This document shows, piece after piece, positions 57,381 through 58,744 of a stretch of DNA of 58,744 bases. This DNA is from Pelargonium nanum (taxonomy: Eukaryota > Streptophyta > Magnoliopsida > Geraniales > Geraniaceae). The translations under genes and the position numbers were made by a program. Below the pieces are notes generated by a model. That model was not told the DNA's origin. It saw nothing but the letters and a program-made list of their open reading frames with translations, and did not search any database. Each line of letters begins with the position of its first letter. Position 1 is the first letter of the stretch. The stretch is from NCBI GenBank assembly GCA_036897485.1, contig JAYMTF010000070.1:1-58744 (forward strand), read 5' to 3'.

Positions 57381-58744
57381 TGGTTTGCGTCTAATGTAAT
57401 AAATGCATTTAATATTTCTCTATCTGATCCCAATCTGTGTCTTTGTCTGAATTATCTGTGAAATTTAAATTAATAGAACAAAAAAATCGGCTAATATAAT
57501 TATTGTTTTTTTTTTTTTCATTTATACCAAAATTAGTATGATTAATAAAGTCCCAAACTGTATTTAACTGATTTTGCGTAATACACACATTAATTTTGGA
57601 ATTATTTTCTATGGAAAAAAAAAATCTAACTTGTGTTTTTCCATTTTAATTAGGTGTTTTTGTATGATTTTGTTGTAAAAAAACTCAATGAAGCTATGGT
57701 GAGAGACATAAAGCCAAGTCAAATATCAATCTTTCTCTTGAGAAACAATACCATTTTATTTATTTTTTCTTTTCCTCTTCTGTTTGTTTTGTTTCGAGTT
57801 TGAGAATATTTTTCCTCAATTTATTTTCTAATCATTCTAGAAAAGGGGCATGTTGGTCCAATTCTAAATAAAAAGTAACATAATAAGATAGCGATTGAAG
57901 TCCCACTAATTCACTATTACACATGAATACATTTCGATATATGGTTGAATCACACCCAGAGGAACAATATAAAATCAACATTGTTACTATATTCAATAGT
58001 TAACATTTTATAGTTTTCAATGGCCCATTTTTATCCGTATAATTATTGTCAAACTCACTTTATTGTTAATTATTATCCAAATGGGAATAATAATTTTCAC
58101 TTGGTTTACAAAACAAATTGTCCTCCTCACTTTTGAGCTTGTTAAAATTATTTTCTTTATATTATTTTTATTTTTATTTTTTAAAGAAAGAAGAGAAAGT
58201 AGTCAATAATAGCGATGGAATGGAAGTCAAATCACATCAGAATAACAAAAAATGGGAGTCTAATAATTTGAGTAGTAGAAATAGAATTTGATCCTATCCA
58301 ACCTCAGCCTCACCTCCCACACCACACTCTTTTTAGTGTTTTTTTAATTTTTAAAATATATTTTTTAACAATCTAATAAAGCATTTTGACCCAAAACATA
58401 GATATTTTGTTTTGGGTCATAATATCTTAGGACATCAACACGTAATGTAGTAGGGATCAGTGAATGTCATGTCATACTTACACTTTTTTTAATCTTTTAT
58501 ATTACATGTTTTTATTTCAAGAAATGACTCACTTTATGTATTTTATCGAACAAATTATAAGTACCAATACACACATATACTATCAAAAACGGTGTATTTT
58601 TGCAAGCAACATTAACGAATTGGTTATATATTTTCAGATCTTTTGGACTCGCTTTTCTTATAGAGTTGGCCCCTACACTTTGACATTTACTGTTTCGTAC
58701 CCCGGACTGGAATTTTTTATTATTTAACCCCCTGAAATATGTTG

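Larger units (their letters stand above)
55900..58744. other. ZF-HD upstream region, no gene seen
   Basis: AT-rich spacer with an ATATAT microsatellite near 56707-56722, a decayed dispersed repeat near 56400-56570, a SINE-like insertion and one GC-richer patch at 57120-57400. The last ~100 bp (ggcccctacactttgac...gtaccccggactgg) look like the end of another dispersed repeat. Confidence 0.5.

Overview
This window is nuclear DNA from a flowering plant, most likely a eudicot. It is AT-rich, and its multi-exon genes have GT/AG introns. Plant-specific families are present (NET2, ZF-HD, plastid MscS-like, DYW PPR), and introns and spacers carry decayed plant-type transposon debris. I could not fix the species. 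Exon borders were worked out by hand from splice signals, reading phase and remembered family sequences. Every multi-exon model keeps an open frame through all its joins.

Layout, left to right: (1) 174-5759, minus, KU80/XRCC5 (DNA-end binding), 10 coding exons, C-terminus cut by the window edge; (2) 8370-14410, plus, a GDP-fucose O-fucosyltransferase-family protein, 10 exons, 506 aa; (3) 15100-20809, minus, a plastid MscS-like channel of the MSL2/MSL3 type, 13 exons, 689 aa; (4) 22376-26167, minus, an intronless-CDS coiled-coil protein of the At4g38062 type, 1263 aa; (5) 29373-31718, minus, a DYW2-type PPR protein, 781 aa; (6) 36268-37877, plus, a 178-aa plant protein of unknown function; (7) 39106-44368, plus, a NET2-clade actin-binding protein, 1497 aa; (8) 45259-49583, minus, a plastid ATP-phosphofructokinase of the PFK5 type, 12 exons, 529 aa; (9) 54962-55699, minus, a zinc-finger homeodomain factor, 245 aa.

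The genes do not form one pathway. They are ordinary plant genes serving DNA repair, glycosylation, plastid osmotic control, organelle RNA editing, actin anchoring, glycolysis and transcription. No operon-like or clustered metabolic system is visible. The most unusual property is that three unrelated genes carry large in-frame tandem-repeat arrays: about 10 copies of a ~50-residue coiled-coil cassette in the At4g38062-like protein, about 18 plus about 8 copies of two different 16-residue units in the NET2 protein, and a long Asn/Gln-rich ~20-residue array in the DYW2-like protein. Several introns are also built from tandem duplications. A second pattern is three exact matches to the M-phase MSA element (YCYAACGGYYA), each upstream of a different gene.

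The spacers (6.0-7.9, 21.2-22.3, 28.1-29.3, 32.5-35.2, 49.8-54.9 and 55.9-58.7 kb) show no convincing additional gene. They hold degenerate dispersed repeats, microsatellites and tRNA-SINE-like insertions. No tRNA, rRNA, known miRNA or CRISPR was recognised.
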